A stretch of 64,000 nt of DNA from Bdellovibrionales bacterium (GCA_947502835.1 CANNBJ010000001.1:310001-374000); one strand, 5' to 3'; counted from the stretch's first letter, positions 27,088 to 36,735 are shown. Translations and numbers: made by a program. The notes: generated by a model from the sequence alone, not told the origin.

Positions 27088-27708
27088 TCAGGGTTTCTTT
27101 GACCCGCGCGCGAGTTCCTGTTTTGCCCGAAAGGCCTTCAGTCGGGTGGCGAACTCCTGTTTCAGTCTTGTTTCAATCTCGGCATCGAGTCCAAGGAATC
27201 CCAAGGTCTCGGCTGCGGCTTCCACGGTGGAAACGCACTCCGGCCGGGGTTCCTTCCGCAGGTTTCCATACAACGAACGTGATTTCGGTACGATGAAGAT
27301 CCGTTGGGTTCTGGTCAGCCAGGCATTCCTCCACCACAGGGTTTTTGCCTGTGCCCAGGTTCCGTCAAGGAGGATCAAGCCACCAATCTCTGGCCTTGCT
27401 GGGGCTTCTCTCGGATCCCCCTTCTTGTCGAGGTAGTAGATTCCGGGAAGTGCTCCCGGGTCCACTTCGGCATTTTTCTTGGTGCCAAGATAAAGCGTGT
27501 GCCATGCCCGCGGCTCTTGAAGTTCCTCAATGGATTCAATCTCTTTCCAGCCACGGATTGCGTGGGGAAGGTTTTTCCAGGAAAGACCCACTTTGATGAA
27601 TGAAGGCTCCACCAGGTCGGTGAGGATCCTTGCAGAGGATACTTCTTGGTCCTTGCGCGAGGGCTCCTGGGGATGTTGGAGGATCAATACCGGAAGTGGA
27701 ATCTTCAT
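27088..27708 (-). CDS. DTW-domain protein (tRNA-uridine aminocarboxypropyltransferase family), zinc motif absent
   Basis: 206 residues. The DTW domain signature appears as 'ILLDGTWAQAK' at about 115-125, with 'LILQHPQEP' near the start and 'RPECVSTVEAAAETL' near the end. Family members transfer the aminocarboxypropyl group of SAM to uridine in tRNA (acp3U). The usual N-terminal CxxC zinc motif is missing, and a stop codon three codons upstream of the ATG rules out a simple start error. Convergent with the small membrane protein; divergent from the next gene. Confidence 0.78.
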   Translation of the reverse strand: MKIPLPVLILQHPQEPSRKDQEVSSARILTDLVEPSFIKVGLSWKNLPHAIRGWKEIESIEELQEPRAWHTLYLGTKKNAEVDPGALPGIYYLDKKGDPREAPARPEIGGLILLDGTWAQAKTLWWRNAWLTRTQRIFIVPKSRSLYGNLRKEPRPECVSTVEAAAETLGFLGLDAEIETRLKQEFATRLKAFRAKQELARGSKKP

Positions 27709-27770
27709 GTGTCTCTACCATTACCCAAATCCTGCTTCTCAGTCCACAGGACATCCGATAGGCTCATCGC

Positions 27771-28697
27771 ATGAGCGCGGATCGGATTCTTGAAACATTC
27801 AATCGGGCAGCCCCGTGGAACCGCTTTGATGAGTGGACGGGAATCTGGATTGAGACCTCAAACCAGAACACCTGTGTGTTTTTCGGTGAGGATCAGGATT
27901 CGGATTTCAAAATGTTGATCCTGCGCGGGAGTGATCCGGCCTTTCGCTTTCTCCAGTATCGGAGCGGCGAATGGATCCCCGAATTCGGGCTTGATTTCGC
28001 AACCACGGATGGCCTCCGTGTCAGCATCATTGAGGATGAGGTGGATTCCTATCTCAGCTGCAGGCCAGGACTGCCACCGGATGCCCTCAGGCTCGATGAG
28101 AAGCAGTTTTTATTCGAGGTGTTTGATGCGATCAGCCACCTCGTGGAGCGTCTTGACGCGGATGAAGTTCCTGTACTCGGTGAAACAGAAGAGCATTGCT
28201 ATCATCTGTGGAAGGTTGCGGGCACATGGCGAGCCGAAGTGCGCGAGTTTCCGGAAGAACAGTTCCAGAAGTTTCAACCGATTGAGATCCCAGAAACCAG
28301 ATTGAAGAGGATCCAAGCGGCAAATCTTCCTCAAGACGGAGTTTGGGAGGCGGCGCCTTTCTTTCTTCCTGCAACACGATTTCAGGGAAACCAGGAGGTT
28401 TTTGTCCAATGCGCAGCGGTTGCCGAGCGGAATTCGGGGTTGCTGGGTCTTGTGACCCTTGAGGCGCATGCAAGTCCCGAACAGGAAATTGCGGAAGCAT
28501 TGCTCGGTTCCATCGAGCAGCAGAAACGCCTGCCGCAATTCCTCATTGTGAAGGACGAGCGTTTGGCAGAGAGGATCTTGCCCGTGGTTCAGAGCCTTGG
28601 AGTCCAGCTCCGCATTCGAAGACGCCTGCGCGAACTCGAGCTCATTCGAGAAGAGATGATTGAGGAATTTCCGGATGAGGATTCGGACGAGGGCTGA
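27771..28697 (+). CDS. Unrecognised 308-residue acidic protein
   Basis: No signal peptide or membrane segment. The protein is acidic and ends in 'EEFPDEDSDEG'. It has an alpha/beta C-terminal region ('QFLIVKDERLAERILPVVQSLGVQLRIRRRLREL') that may belong to a DUF6930-like family, but I cannot be sure. The 3' end overlaps the convergent sensor gene by 56 bases. Divergent from the DTW gene, with a 62-base shared promoter region. Confidence 0.55.
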   Translation: MSADRILETFNRAAPWNRFDEWTGIWIETSNQNTCVFFGEDQDSDFKMLILRGSDPAFRFLQYRSGEWIPEFGLDFATTDGLRVSIIEDEVDSYLSCRPGLPPDALRLDEKQFLFEVFDAISHLVERLDADEVPVLGETEEHCYHLWKVAGTWRAEVREFPEEQFQKFQPIEIPETRLKRIQAANLPQDGVWEAAPFFLPATRFQGNQEVFVQCAAVAERNSGLLGLVTLEAHASPEQEIAEALLGSIEQQKRLPQFLIVKDERLAERILPVVQSLGVQLRIRRRLRELELIREEMIEEFPDEDSDEG

Positions 28698-29736
28698 GGG
28701 ACTCGTTTTGGCGACAAAGTCCGTATCCGTCCTGGGATCGATAGAGCACGCAGGTCAGATCCTTTTCCAAGTGCGAGGAAAGGATTTCAAAGGCCCGTTT
28801 TCTCGCTCCTCCGAGGATCGCAGGCCCCGTTTTCCTCGGTTCGTGTACGAAGCAATTGAAGGCAAGTACCTCTCCGGAGGAATCAAACACAGTGATTCCG
28901 TCCATCGACATCATCTTGCGGATGAGGAGTCCGTAGGAGCTGAGCGAGAGTGTTGCGGCCTCATCCCGATACTTCACATACCGGTGGATTGCGCGAACGA
29001 GGCCGAAGGACTCCTGAAGCACAACCCCGTCGGAGAGAAACGGAGGATAGGGCCGCCCCAAGGGGACGATTGCGGAGAGGGTTCCGTGGGTGAGGGATAC
29101 GAGATCGATTGCGATCCGGTGATAGAAGGACTCCATTTTTTGACGAAGGTTTGCCGGAGCACTTTCAGTGACGGCAGCAACCCACTGGGAAATCATCAGG
29201 GCCGGATTCTGTGTGACCTCGAGGAGTCCCGAGGCGTCGATGTAGTGGAACCGTCCCGAGGAATCCCTGATTTCAATGAGATTCTCGCCGATTTTCTGCA
29301 TTCCGATGACTCCCCCTCCGGGGACGCTCGTATTTCTGAGCCTTTGAAAGCTTGATTCATGAAGAGGGAAACGATCCGTTCGGAACACTCCGAATTGGAG
29401 CACATCCAAGTCCTCCCGGATCACGAGGAAGATGGCCCAATCTTGACCACTTCCGAGGGGACCGCAGATCTTGAGTGCCGAGCGGACAGTGCTCGTGGAA
29501 AGCGAACCGCTCCCGATGGGGATCGAGTCGTTTCCCTTGATTGAGATCAGGAGCGGGGCAAGATCCCGGGTGATGAAGATCAGGGGAGCGCTCTTCACGC
29601 CCTCCTCCCTATAGCTGCCAAGGCCCGCGATGGCATCGGCGAGGATGGAGGAGACGTTCTCGGGATTTCGAAACGATCGGGCGTATTCACGGGTCAGATT
29701 TTCGAGTGCGGGCCGAAAGGAGAGAATACGGTTCAT
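28642..29736 (-). CDS. Putative DACNV-type (DisA_N-like, non-catalytic) sensor protein
   Basis: 364 residues from the ATG at 29736; a GTG 19 codons upstream is an alternative, and neither has a good Shine-Dalgarno. The N-terminal part includes 'SYREEGVKSAPLIFI' (about 41-55), like the 'EEGRPV' element of DACNV proteins. The C-terminal part has 'MDGITVFDSSGEVLAFNCFV' and 'GGARKRAFEIL' followed by 'VLYRSQDGYG'. These align with the DGA and RHRAA motifs of diadenylate cyclases but read DGI and ARKRA, so c-di-AMP synthesis is unlikely. Known family idea: nucleotide-sensing DisA_N relatives. The name is from memory of the family and needs a profile search. Confidence 0.5.
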   Translation of the reverse strand: MNRILSFRPALENLTREYARSFRNPENVSSILADAIAGLGSYREEGVKSAPLIFITRDLAPLLISIKGNDSIPIGSGSLSTSTVRSALKICGPLGSGQDWAIFLVIREDLDVLQFGVFRTDRFPLHESSFQRLRNTSVPGGGVIGMQKIGENLIEIRDSSGRFHYIDASGLLEVTQNPALMISQWVAAVTESAPANLRQKMESFYHRIAIDLVSLTHGTLSAIVPLGRPYPPFLSDGVVLQESFGLVRAIHRYVKYRDEAATLSLSSYGLLIRKMMSMDGITVFDSSGEVLAFNCFVHEPRKTGPAILGGARKRAFEILSSHLEKDLTCVLYRSQDGYGLCRQNESLSPRPNPHPEIPQSSLLE

Positions 29737-29915
29737 CCAAGGGGTAGGGATAAAGGTTTGTTTCCTGTCTTGAAAGTCACGGTGCAGGATCACGCCTGGT
29801 TTGGGCGGGTTGTTTTTTGGGTTTCGTGTTTGAAACCAAAATGTTGATTCATTTCAGGCTGGAGTATTGCGGTGCGCCTTCGGACTCGGAAACGGGAGTG
29901 TGGAGGAAACGAAAA

Positions 29916-29991
29916 TGGTGGAGATGCACGGATTCGAACCGAGGACCTTTTCCATGCCATGGAAACGCTCTACCAACTGAGCTACATCCCC
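29916..29991 (-). tRNA. tRNA-Ala (anticodon GGC)
   Basis: 76 nt on the minus strand. The acceptor stem GGGGATG pairs with CATCTCC. The D-arm is TAGCTCAGTTGGTAGAGC, the anticodon loop ATGGCAT, the T-arm contains GTTCGAATC, and CCA is encoded. Confidence 0.97.
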
Positions 29992-30131
29992 ACATGAGTT
30001 TGAGAGCCTGAAAATAAACCGATTTCAGACCTTTTGGCTAGCGTTTTCTTCTCAGGGTGAATCAATCCAATCCCTCTGGATTTGATCCGGTTCGGTTTTA
30101 CTTTCGCGGCCCGATTTGCTTAGATATTGGC

Positions 30132-31142
30132 ATGAAATCCCTTGCGGTGCTTCTCAGTCTGCCGGCCCTGTTGTGCTTTTGTTCAACGATCCCTGCCTCC
30201 AACGGGGTCCAAGGGGTGCCCGAGTGGGTCCGGCGTCCGGAAGTTCGTTACCCCTCCGAACGATTCCTGAGTTCCGTCGGGGTGGGTCGTGATCGGGAGT
30301 CGGCGATCCTCGATGCAAAAAAGAACATGGCGGAGTCGTTCCTTGTAAAAGTAAAAAGCGCGTCCGTGGCAGCAAGTGAGTCCAGTGTTTCCAAAGACAC
30401 GGACGGGATGACCAAAGGAGCGAGCGAGGATTCCTTCAAAAAGGAAGTGACCTTCGAATCGATGGCCCGCTTGCGGGGTGCCGAGGTGAAGGAGGTCGAG
30501 TCCGTGGGAGCCGAGGTCTACGCTCTTCTTGCCTTGGATCGGCTCAGCGCACGATCGGGTCTTCTTCTTGAGGTGAATCGCATCAAATCAAAACTGGAGG
30601 CGGAGCTTCAGGCCCTGGAGGAGGGATATTCAACAGCAACCTACCTGGAGGCTCGCAAGGATCTTCAAGAGCTTCGGGATTTGAGTTCCGAGGCCTCGGT
30701 GCTTGGCATGGCGGCGTTGCTTCCGCTGGATTCCTTGGAGAATCGTTTTGTGAAGGTGGAGGCCGGCATCCGTGAGCGTAACCGCAATTTGCGATTCAAG
30801 GTGAATTCCTTGAAAGGCGATGATCGGTTTGCGAGAGCGCTTGAGACGTGCATCCAGGATCAGGGCGGAACCATTTTGGCGGAGGACGTCCAACAGGAAG
30901 GAGCGGGGAGAATCTCCCTTTCTGTTTCCGAGAGACCGCAGCACATGGAGGTCCCGGGATGGGTCAGGATCAGATTTGATGTGTCTGCAACCCTCGTGCG
31001 TGCGGATGGAAAGAGCATCCGGATCAATGAGAGCCGGACCGAAACGGCGCGAAGCAAGGAGGCCGCTCTCGAGGCGGTTTCCGATGAGATCTCAAAGAGA
31101 ATTTGTGAACAAGCCTGGAATCGTCTGGGCGAATTGAAATAA
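30132..31142 (+). CDS. LPP20-family lipoprotein
   Basis: 336 residues from the ATG at 30132. The lipobox is near 'LLCFC'. The mature start 'VPEWVRRPE...FLSSVGVG' and the alanine-rich helix 'ESAILDAKKNMAESF' are the pattern of LPP20-like domains. The C-terminal half has coiled-coil character and a second beta-rich domain. First gene of a four-gene lipoprotein operon whose third member is LpoB-like. Probably anchored in the outer membrane facing the periplasm. Confidence 0.75.
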   Translation: MKSLAVLLSLPALLCFCSTIPASNGVQGVPEWVRRPEVRYPSERFLSSVGVGRDRESAILDAKKNMAESFLVKVKSASVAASESSVSKDTDGMTKGASEDSFKKEVTFESMARLRGAEVKEVESVGAEVYALLALDRLSARSGLLLEVNRIKSKLEAELQALEEGYSTATYLEARKDLQELRDLSSEASVLGMAALLPLDSLENRFVKVEAGIRERNRNLRFKVNSLKGDDRFARALETCIQDQGGTILAEDVQQEGAGRISLSVSERPQHMEVPGWVRIRFDVSATLVRADGKSIRINESRTETARSKEAALEAVSDEISKRICEQAWNRLGELK

Positions 31143-31155
31143 GGAAGGTGGAATC

Positions 31156-31809
31156 ATGAGAAAAATGGTGTTGGCACTGATGGCGGGCTTCTTGTTTGCG
31201 GCGTGTAGTGGCGCCCCGGTTCGCGAGGTCGAGGTGGAGGCCCCGAAATTCAAGGTGACTGATGCGGCGCCAGGAGGCAGGGAGGCCTGGCTGGATAGCC
31301 CCAATTTCTACGCAAAAAAAGAGGGCCTGGATGTCGAGAATTTTTTTTACTACACGGGGGATGCGCAGAGTGCGGACAAGCGAATGGCATGTGAAAAGGC
31401 CAATGCCGATGCCCTTGATGACATTGCGAAACAGGTCAGTACTTTTGTGGACACTGCAATCGCCCGCGCAACCACGGACTCCACCGGGTCCGATTCAAGC
31501 GGCGTATCAGTGGTTTCCGCAAGTCAAACTGAATCCTCGAAACTTTCCTCCCAGCTCTCCAAGACCCTCGTCAGTGGTGTCGAGAAGTACAAGCAGTATT
31601 GGGAGCAGCGTGATTTCTCGGAAACGGGAGGAGCAAAATCGGTGTTCACCTGTTGGGTGCTCGCCAAGGTTTCCAAAAAGCAGGTGGATGATCTGATCGG
31701 GAAGGCACAGACCCTTCGATTCAAGAATGATCCATCTCTCCGGGCGCGGGCCGAGGGGAAGCTTCAGGACATTGAAAAACAGTTTGATCGCTATATGGAA
31801 TCCAGATGA
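31156..31809 (+). CDS. LPP20-like lipoprotein
   Basis: 217 residues. Lipobox 'LFAAC' (Cys about 17), then 'EAWLDSP...FFYYTGDAQSADKRMACEKANADALDDIAKQV', the LPP20-type arrangement of a beta-strand and an Ala-rich helix. A Ser/Thr-rich loop follows, and a charged helix ends the protein. A clear GGAAGG lies before the ATG. Second gene of the lipoprotein operon. Confidence 0.72.
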   Translation: MRKMVLALMAGFLFAACSGAPVREVEVEAPKFKVTDAAPGGREAWLDSPNFYAKKEGLDVENFFYYTGDAQSADKRMACEKANADALDDIAKQVSTFVDTAIARATTDSTGSDSSGVSVVSASQTESSKLSSQLSKTLVSGVEKYKQYWEQRDFSETGGAKSVFTCWVLAKVSKKQVDDLIGKAQTLRFKNDPSLRARAEGKLQDIEKQFDRYMESR

Positions 31810-31823
31810 GAAAGGAAGATCCC

Positions 31824-32435
31824 ATGAAGAAGACAGTTTTGATTTTGGCTGCGGTGTTGCCTTTGCTTTCCTCGTGTTCCTCATTCAAGGCGCAGAGGGT
31901 GGATGAGGCGAAAGCCGACGAAAAAGCGATGGAGATCACGGACAACTGGGTGGATGGCGACACGATCCGCGTGATTTCCGGCTCCATGAAGCAGGTGGTT
32001 GCGCACAAACGGTTCCAGGAGTTCAAGGCCCGTTTTGCGGCCAAGAGGATCAAGCTGTTTGTGGGCGAGATCCGGAACAACACTTCCGAATCCTACTTTC
32101 CCGTCAAAGACCTGGAAGATGCTCTTCTCGAGCAGATTTCAAATTCGGATGATTTCACCCTGATCGATGCGTCCCGCAGGGATTCCCTGCTCAAGGAGAT
32201 CACGTATCAGAACGACGGAATGGTCGATCCGGGGCAAGCCAAGAAGATCGGAAAGCAGTCGGGTGCTGATGTCATGATTTTCGGCGACATCAACATGAAG
32301 CCTGAGTCCAGGAATGGGAAGACCATCAAAACGTATTCGGTGAACCTGCGGTTGACCGAGATCCAGTCTTCTGAGGAGATTTGCCGGACGCGAGAGAAGA
32401 TCAACAAGTACAGCGAAGGCGGAGCGAAGTGGTAG
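31824..32435 (+). CDS. LpoB/CsgG-like lipoprotein (penicillin-binding-protein activator family)
   Basis: 203 residues from the ATG at 31824, preceded by AGGAAG. Lipobox 'LLSSC'. The domain has 'KLFVGEIRNNTSESYFPVKDLEDALLEQI', 'FTLIDASRRDSLLKEI' and 'GADVMIFGDINMK', matching LpoB-type domains. In E. coli, LpoB activates the synthase PBP1b from the outer membrane; here an equivalent role is inference. It overlaps the next gene by 7 bases. Confidence 0.82.
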   Translation: MKKTVLILAAVLPLLSSCSSFKAQRVDEAKADEKAMEITDNWVDGDTIRVISGSMKQVVAHKRFQEFKARFAAKRIKLFVGEIRNNTSESYFPVKDLEDALLEQISNSDDFTLIDASRRDSLLKEITYQNDGMVDPGQAKKIGKQSGADVMIFGDINMKPESRNGKTIKTYSVNLRLTEIQSSEEICRTREKINKYSEGGAKW

Positions 32436-34045
32436 TACGCCCCGGAGTGATTTTCCGGGCGTCGCTTCCGCTTTTACTGAGCCTTTCGTTTTGGCTTTTC
32501 GGGTGCGCCACGGGTGATCATGCCCGATTGAAGTCGGGCCGCGAGTTTTTTGCGCGTGGCGATCTTGCGCGTGCCGAAACCGAGATTCTTTCTCCTGAAG
32601 TCCTGGAGAGCAAGAAGAGCCGGCTGCAGCACTATCTGTGGCTTGCCTCGCTCGGGATGGGCGAGGAATCCTATGAAAAGAGCCTCTTCTACCTTGATCG
32701 TGCGCGCGTTCTCGCACTCGAGCTCAGGTCGGATCGGGGAGGATTCGATTGGCTCTCCTCCGAGTACAAAAGCAACCCCATTGAGTATTCCTATCTCCAT
32801 TTTTTCTTGGTCATTTCGAACTTGATGCTCGCCGAACGCGGGGGAACAAAAGCGTGGAGCATTCCCGAGGTGCGGCTCAGGGACGGAACTCTCTTGATTC
32901 CCGCCCGTGCCGTTCCTGCCAGGACCTACAGTCCGAAGGAGATTTCGGATTTCCGGATTCGGGCCCGCGCGGAGCTTCTTGCGTGGAACCAGTTCCTCGA
33001 ACTTCTGAAGCGGACCTACCCCGGACAATCCTTCTACCAGGATGATCTTCTTGCCCGCCTGCTCGGTTGTTTTGTTCACGGAGGCGGAAGTTCACGCGAG
33101 GAACGGAGAACAGGGGAGATCCTCGGGGAGATGGCTCTCGGGATTCTGGAAAAGTCCTCGGAATATCCCGCGCTCGAGGGCAGCAAAGGAGAGCTGCTTC
33201 AGCTGGCGAAGCGGTTGGTGAAGCGGGCGGGCCATTCGGAATCCACGGATCCGGAGGGGATGGTTCTGATCGAATCGGGACTTCTCCCTGAACTCAAGGA
33301 GAGGCGGATTGTCGTCGGATTGAGCACGCTCTTTGAACGGATCGAGGATCCGGGACTCAGGTTCCAATTGGAGAGGATCGGACTTCAGGTTCTGCTTCAG
33401 TTCGCACCCGAGTTCGGGCTGGTTGCCTTTACCGGGGCCGTGGCAGGTGCTGTCACCAGTGATGCGGATCATGCCCCGAAATCGATCAGCGGTGCGATCG
33501 ACCGCAGTTTTGGTTTTGAGATTTCATTTCCCACTATGGATGTTTCCTCGAGCCCGTCCCTCGATTCAAGACTTTTGCTGGTTTCCCGTGACGGCTCGCG
33601 GTTGGAGTATCCCTTGTCCTCGCTTTCTCCGATTCGTGAGATTTTCGCTCACGAGCTCGCGGTTCGCGCTGAGAAAGAGTGGTCCGGCAAAGCCGTGAAA
33701 ATCGGACTTCAGTATCTTGCGGTCCTGCTGCCCGCGATCAGTGCCTATCGGGATGCGGTACGGGAGGGAAATCTTTTCAAGAAACTCGCCATCCTTGCAG
33801 GTTTCTTTCTCGCAAAAAAAGCCATCGATCGGGCCAACGCTCCCGACTTGCGTTCGTGGAGCATTCTTCCCGAGTTGATCTCCGGGGAAATGTTGCGGGT
33901 TCCGGCCGGGGCCTATTCCGCCACCTTGCTTTTCCGCGGGAGCGCCGGAGAGAGGCAGGTGCCACTGGGTGAGTTGAACCTCAAACCCAAAGAGCCGTTT
34001 TTGCTTCATCGAAGGGTTTTCGTTTCACCGTCCGGGGGCTTGTAA
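32429..34045 (+). CDS. Large lipoprotein of the COG3014-like type (LpoB-associated)
   Basis: 538 residues starting with GTG at 32429, where GGAG is 4-5 bases upstream; a second GTG at 32447 is possible. Lipobox 'LFGC'. The N-terminal third has TPR-like helices ('LARAETEIL', '[17 protein letters not shown]'). The C-terminal part contains '[15 protein letters not shown]' and a hydrophobic segment, then beta-rich ends. Lipoproteins like this neighbour LPP20 and LpoB genes in several proteobacteria (recalled context). Last gene of the operon. Confidence 0.6.
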   Translation: MVVRPGVIFRASLPLLLSLSFWLFGCATGDHARLKSGREFFARGDLARAETEILSPEVLESKKSRLQHYLWLASLGMGEESYEKSLFYLDRARVLALELRSDRGGFDWLSSEYKSNPIEYSYLHFFLVISNLMLAERGGTKAWSIPEVRLRDGTLLIPARAVPARTYSPKEISDFRIRARAELLAWNQFLELLKRTYPGQSFYQDDLLARLLGCFVHGGGSSREERRTGEILGEMALGILEKSSEYPALEGSKGELLQLAKRLVKRAGHSESTDPEGMVLIESGLLPELKERRIVVGLSTLFERIEDPGLRFQLERIGLQVLLQFAPEFGLVAFTGAVAGAVTSDADHAPKSISGAIDRSFGFEISFPTMDVSSSPSLDSRLLLVSRDGSRLEYPLSSLSPIREIFAHELAVRAEKEWSGKAVKIGLQYLAVLLPAISAYRDAVREGNLFKKLAILAGFFLAKKAIDRANAPDLRSWSILPELISGEMLRVPAGAYSATLLFRGSAGERQVPLGELNLKPKEPFLLHRRVFVSPSGGL

Positions 34046-34094
34046 AACGCCTGTCCCTCTGCCACACTCTCCCGATCACCAAGGAGATGAAGTC

Positions 34095-35429
34095 ATGGTC
34101 AAGATTGAACAAGTGGTTGCGCGTGAAGTTCTGGATTCAAGAGGGTTTCCCACTGTGGAAGTGGAGCTACTTTCGGGTTCACTGAAAGCCTCTGCAATCG
34201 TGCCCTCGGGCGCATCGACCGGTGAGGGCGAGGCCCTGGAGTTGCGTGACGGTGACCCGAAGCGGTTTGCGGGCAAGGGGGTGTTGAAAGCGGTCCAGAA
34301 TGTCGAGCGCGAGATCGCTCCCGCGATCGTCGGGAAGGAGTTTCTCCGTCAGTCGGTCTTTGATGATCTTCTCCGCAATCTTGATGGGACTCCCAACAAG
34401 TCCAAACTCGGGGCCAATGCGATTCTCCCTGTCAGCATGGCTTTTTCAAGGCTTCAGGCCATGGTGAATGCGAAACAGGGCTTCTCTCCGCTCGCGCTTT
34501 CAGAGAATCTTTCCTCGGCATTCGGGAGTCAAGGATTGACACTGCCTGTGCCTCTCATGAATGTGTTCAATGGTGGAAAGCATGCCGACAACGGCATTGC
34601 GATCCAGGAGTTCATGATCATTCCCACGGGATTCAACAAGTTTTCCGATGCTCTTCGGGCCGGGGTTGAGGTCTTCCACGCCCTGAAGAAAATCCTCTCC
34701 AAGAAAGGTCTGACCACAGCGGTGGGGGATGAAGGGGGGTTTGCACCTCGAATCTCCGCCGAGGAGGAAGCAGGCCCCGGATCGCACGAAAAGGTATTGA
34801 CCCTTCTTCTGGATGCGATCGAGACCGCAGGGTATCGCGCGGGGGAGGATGTCTTTCTCGCTCTAGATTGCGCTTCAAGTGAATTTTCGAAAAAAACAGC
34901 TTCCGGCATCAGTTATCAGTTCGAAGGTGCGGGAAGGTCATCGTCCGAAATGGTCCAGATTTACGAAAAGTGGATTTCCCAGTATCCGATTCTCTCCATC
35001 GAAGACGGCCTTGCGGAACATGATTGGGATGGATGGAAACTCCTTACGCAAAAGCTCGGCAAGCAAGTTCAGCTTGTGGGAGATGATCTCTTTGTCACCA
35101 ATCCCGAGTTTCTGAAGAAAGGGATCGAAAAGGGTGTGGCCAATTCAATTCTCGTAAAGCTGAATCAGATCGGAACCGTAACCGAGACGCTGGAAGCTAT
35201 GAAGATGGCGCATCAAGCAGGATACACCACCGTGATCTCCCACAGGAGTGGTGAGAGCGAGGATTGCTTCATTGCCGACCTTGCTGTGGCCACGGACGCG
35301 GGGCAAATCAAAACAGGTTCCGCATCCCGGTCGGATCGCCTTGCCAAATACAATCAGCTTTTAAGACTTGAACAAGCCCTGGGATCTCGTGCTAAATTCA
35401 AAGGGAAGGGGTCATTTCAATCAAAGTGA
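34095..35429 (+). CDS. eno: Enolase
   Basis: 444 residues. The whole enolase sequence is present: '[17 protein letters not shown]', '[16 protein letters not shown]', '[10 protein letters not shown]', 'GDEGGFAP', '[10 protein letters not shown]', '[11 protein letters not shown]' and the catalytic '[10 protein letters not shown]'. It converts 2-phosphoglycerate to phosphoenolpyruvate. SD AAGGAG lies upstream. The stop overlaps the next gene, ftsB-like, as GTGA; eno-ftsB is a widely conserved pairing. Confidence 0.98.
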   Translation: MVKIEQVVAREVLDSRGFPTVEVELLSGSLKASAIVPSGASTGEGEALELRDGDPKRFAGKGVLKAVQNVEREIAPAIVGKEFLRQSVFDDLLRNLDGTPNKSKLGANAILPVSMAFSRLQAMVNAKQGFSPLALSENLSSAFGSQGLTLPVPLMNVFNGGKHADNGIAIQEFMIIPTGFNKFSDALRAGVEVFHALKKILSKKGLTTAVGDEGGFAPRISAEEEAGPGSHEKVLTLLLDAIETAGYRAGEDVFLALDCASSEFSKKTASGISYQFEGAGRSSSEMVQIYEKWISQYPILSIEDGLAEHDWDGWKLLTQKLGKQVQLVGDDLFVTNPEFLKKGIEKGVANSILVKLNQIGTVTETLEAMKMAHQAGYTTVISHRSGESEDCFIADLAVATDAGQIKTGSASRSDRLAKYNQLLRLEQALGSRAKFKGKGSFQSK

Positions 35430-35728
35430 AGCTCAGACGCAGGCTCGATCGGAATCGCATTTGGGGTGCTTTTTTCATCGTTTGGCTTTTTCTTTTGAGC
35501 GGAGTCTTGGATTTTTGGGTAAAGAGCCCGGGCCTCAAGCAGTGGATCAAGGTAAACGGGCAACTCACCCAGAAGCGTCATGAAATTGACGACACAGAGG
35601 CCCGAACCACCCTTCTTTTGCAAATTGCCCGGGAGCTGCAGAGCAACTCCGCGGCCCAGGAGCGCGAAATTCGCAAGATTCTCGGATACCTCGACGAACA
35701 GGAAGCTGTTTTTGAATTTTCCCGTTAA
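35426..35728 (+). CDS. ftsB: FtsB/DivIC-like cell-division protein
   Basis: 100 residues starting with GTG. One N-terminal membrane segment (about 14-31) is followed by a coiled coil, the layout of FtsB. The sequence itself is divergent, so the call rests on length, topology and the position directly after enolase, where ftsB is found in many bacteria. Known role: with FtsL and FtsQ, links division-site assembly to septal peptidoglycan synthesis. Confidence 0.65.
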   Translation: MKLRRRLDRNRIWGAFFIVWLFLLSGVLDFWVKSPGLKQWIKVNGQLTQKRHEIDDTEARTTLLLQIARELQSNSAAQEREIRKILGYLDEQEAVFEFSR

Positions 35729-35745
35729 GATCGTGCGTTCCTGAT

Positions 35746-35773
35746 TTGACATCGCTCTTCTTTGCGTCACAAT
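35746..35773 (+). promoter_or_regulatory. Probable sigma-70-type promoter of the cold-shock gene
   Basis: A perfect -35 TTGACA (35746-35751) is followed after 16 bases by CACAAT (35768-35773) as a weak -10. It leaves a short leader before the csp ATG at 35800, with AAGGAG as the ribosome-binding site. Confidence 0.5.
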
Positions 35774-35799
35774 CATATCAGGGGAGGCATCAAGGAGCG

Positions 35800-36003
35800 A
35801 TGCATATAGGGCAAGTCATGTGGTTCAATGATTCCAAGGGATTCGGTTTGATTGAAATTGAGGACGGCCACACGGTGTTCGTCCATTACTCGGCCATCCA
35901 GGGGGATGGATTCAAAAGTTTGAAACAGGGCCAGAAGGTCAGTTTCGATCTTTATGAAGATGAGGCCAAGGGGTTCCTGGCGAAGAACGTTTCAACCTGC
36001 TGA
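35800..36003 (+). CDS. Cold-shock-domain protein (CspA family)
   Basis: 67 residues from the ATG at 35800 (SD AAGGAG). RNP-1 reads KGFGLI and RNP-2 VFVHYS, within '[16 protein letters not shown]' and '[10 protein letters not shown]'; length is typical for CspA proteins. It binds single-stranded RNA or DNA and acts as an RNA chaperone. It is a single-gene unit with its own promoter and a strong terminator. Confidence 0.93.
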   Translation: MHIGQVMWFNDSKGFGLIEIEDGHTVFVHYSAIQGDGFKSLKQGQKVSFDLYEDEAKGFLAKNVSTC

Positions 36004-36020
36004 TGGTTTTGAACGAAGCA

Positions 36021-36053
36021 ACCCCCGCCTTCTTGGTGAAAGCGGGGGTTTTT
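36021..36053 (+). terminator. Intrinsic terminator after the cold-shock gene
   Basis: Stem ACCCCCGC (36021-36028) pairs with GCGGGGGT (36042-36049), extended by a few further pairs across a bulge, and is followed by TTTTT. It sits 18 bases after the csp stop. Confidence 0.9.
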
Positions 36054-36087
36054 GAGAGTTCACACTGAGGTGAGGAAAATCCGGGCG

Positions 36088-36735
36088 TTAGAAGAACGAG
36101 ATCGGGCCAATCGGCATTTGTGAATTGTTGAGATAGAGGTAAATTTGCGCGCTGTAGATCTGCCCCATGCCCCCGAAGCCGGAATTGAAAGCTTGGTGGA
36201 CAATGTGGATGGCGAGAGATGAAACGCAAACATTGTTGTTAAAACCCGTGTTCGGGAATTGTTGATTGGGGGTTTGCTGGTAGGCGCCCAGATTCGCAGC
36301 AAGTCCCAACACCTGATAAAGTGTGGTTTGGCTGAGGTTCACCATTCCGCTTACGATTCCTTGTCCGCCACCGGAAGAAGCACTGATTTGAATGGTTCCC
36401 GCTTGGGATTGAAAGGGTGCATATTGAATTGTCCCCTGGCCCTGCATTCCTGCATTCCCGATCACGACTTGTCCGTAGGTTCCCGGGTGAACGCTGTTCA
36501 TCGGCATCATCCCGCCGAGAATCACGGCGCCCGAGATTGCGGCACCTTGTGCGGTGAAGGGAATCGAACCATTTTGAAGAGGGATGCACCCTCCTTGCAT
36601 ATTGGTTCCGGTCTGGGTGCCCCACGGGTTGTTGCCAAAGCCCGCCTGATTGATGGCAGGGGGAGCGCTGGTCCCGCACGCACTCAGACTCATTGCCACG
36701 AGGGCGAATCCGAAAATTTTGTGTAAGGTTTTCAT
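36088..36735 (-). CDS. Gly/Gln/Asn-rich lipoprotein of unknown function
   Basis: 215 residues. Lipobox 'LSAC' (Cys about 20), then a Gly, Asn, Gln-rich mature part ('FGNNPWGTQTGTNMQGG', 'QTPNQQFPNTGFNNN'). The last about 40 residues are beta-like. No family is recognised. The SD-like GGAAA is upstream. An inverted repeat (CTCTCAT/ATGAGAG, 36764-36782) lies in its leader. Confidence 0.65.
   Translation of the reverse strand: MKTLHKIFGFALVAMSLSACGTSAPPAINQAGFGNNPWGTQTGTNMQGGCIPLQNGSIPFTAQGAAISGAVILGGMMPMNSVHPGTYGQVVIGNAGMQGQGTIQYAPFQSQAGTIQISASSGGGQGIVSGMVNLSQTTLYQVLGLAANLGAYQQTPNQQFPNTGFNNNVCVSSLAIHIVHQAFNSGFGGMGQIYSAQIYLYLNNSQMPIGPISFF

Noticed and set aside
28642-29736. Active diadenylate cyclase
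   Set aside because: The catalytic DGA and RHRAA motifs are changed to DGI and ARKRA.
29817-30011. Plus-strand frame over tRNA-Ala
   Set aside because: Antisense translation of the tRNA; not a gene.
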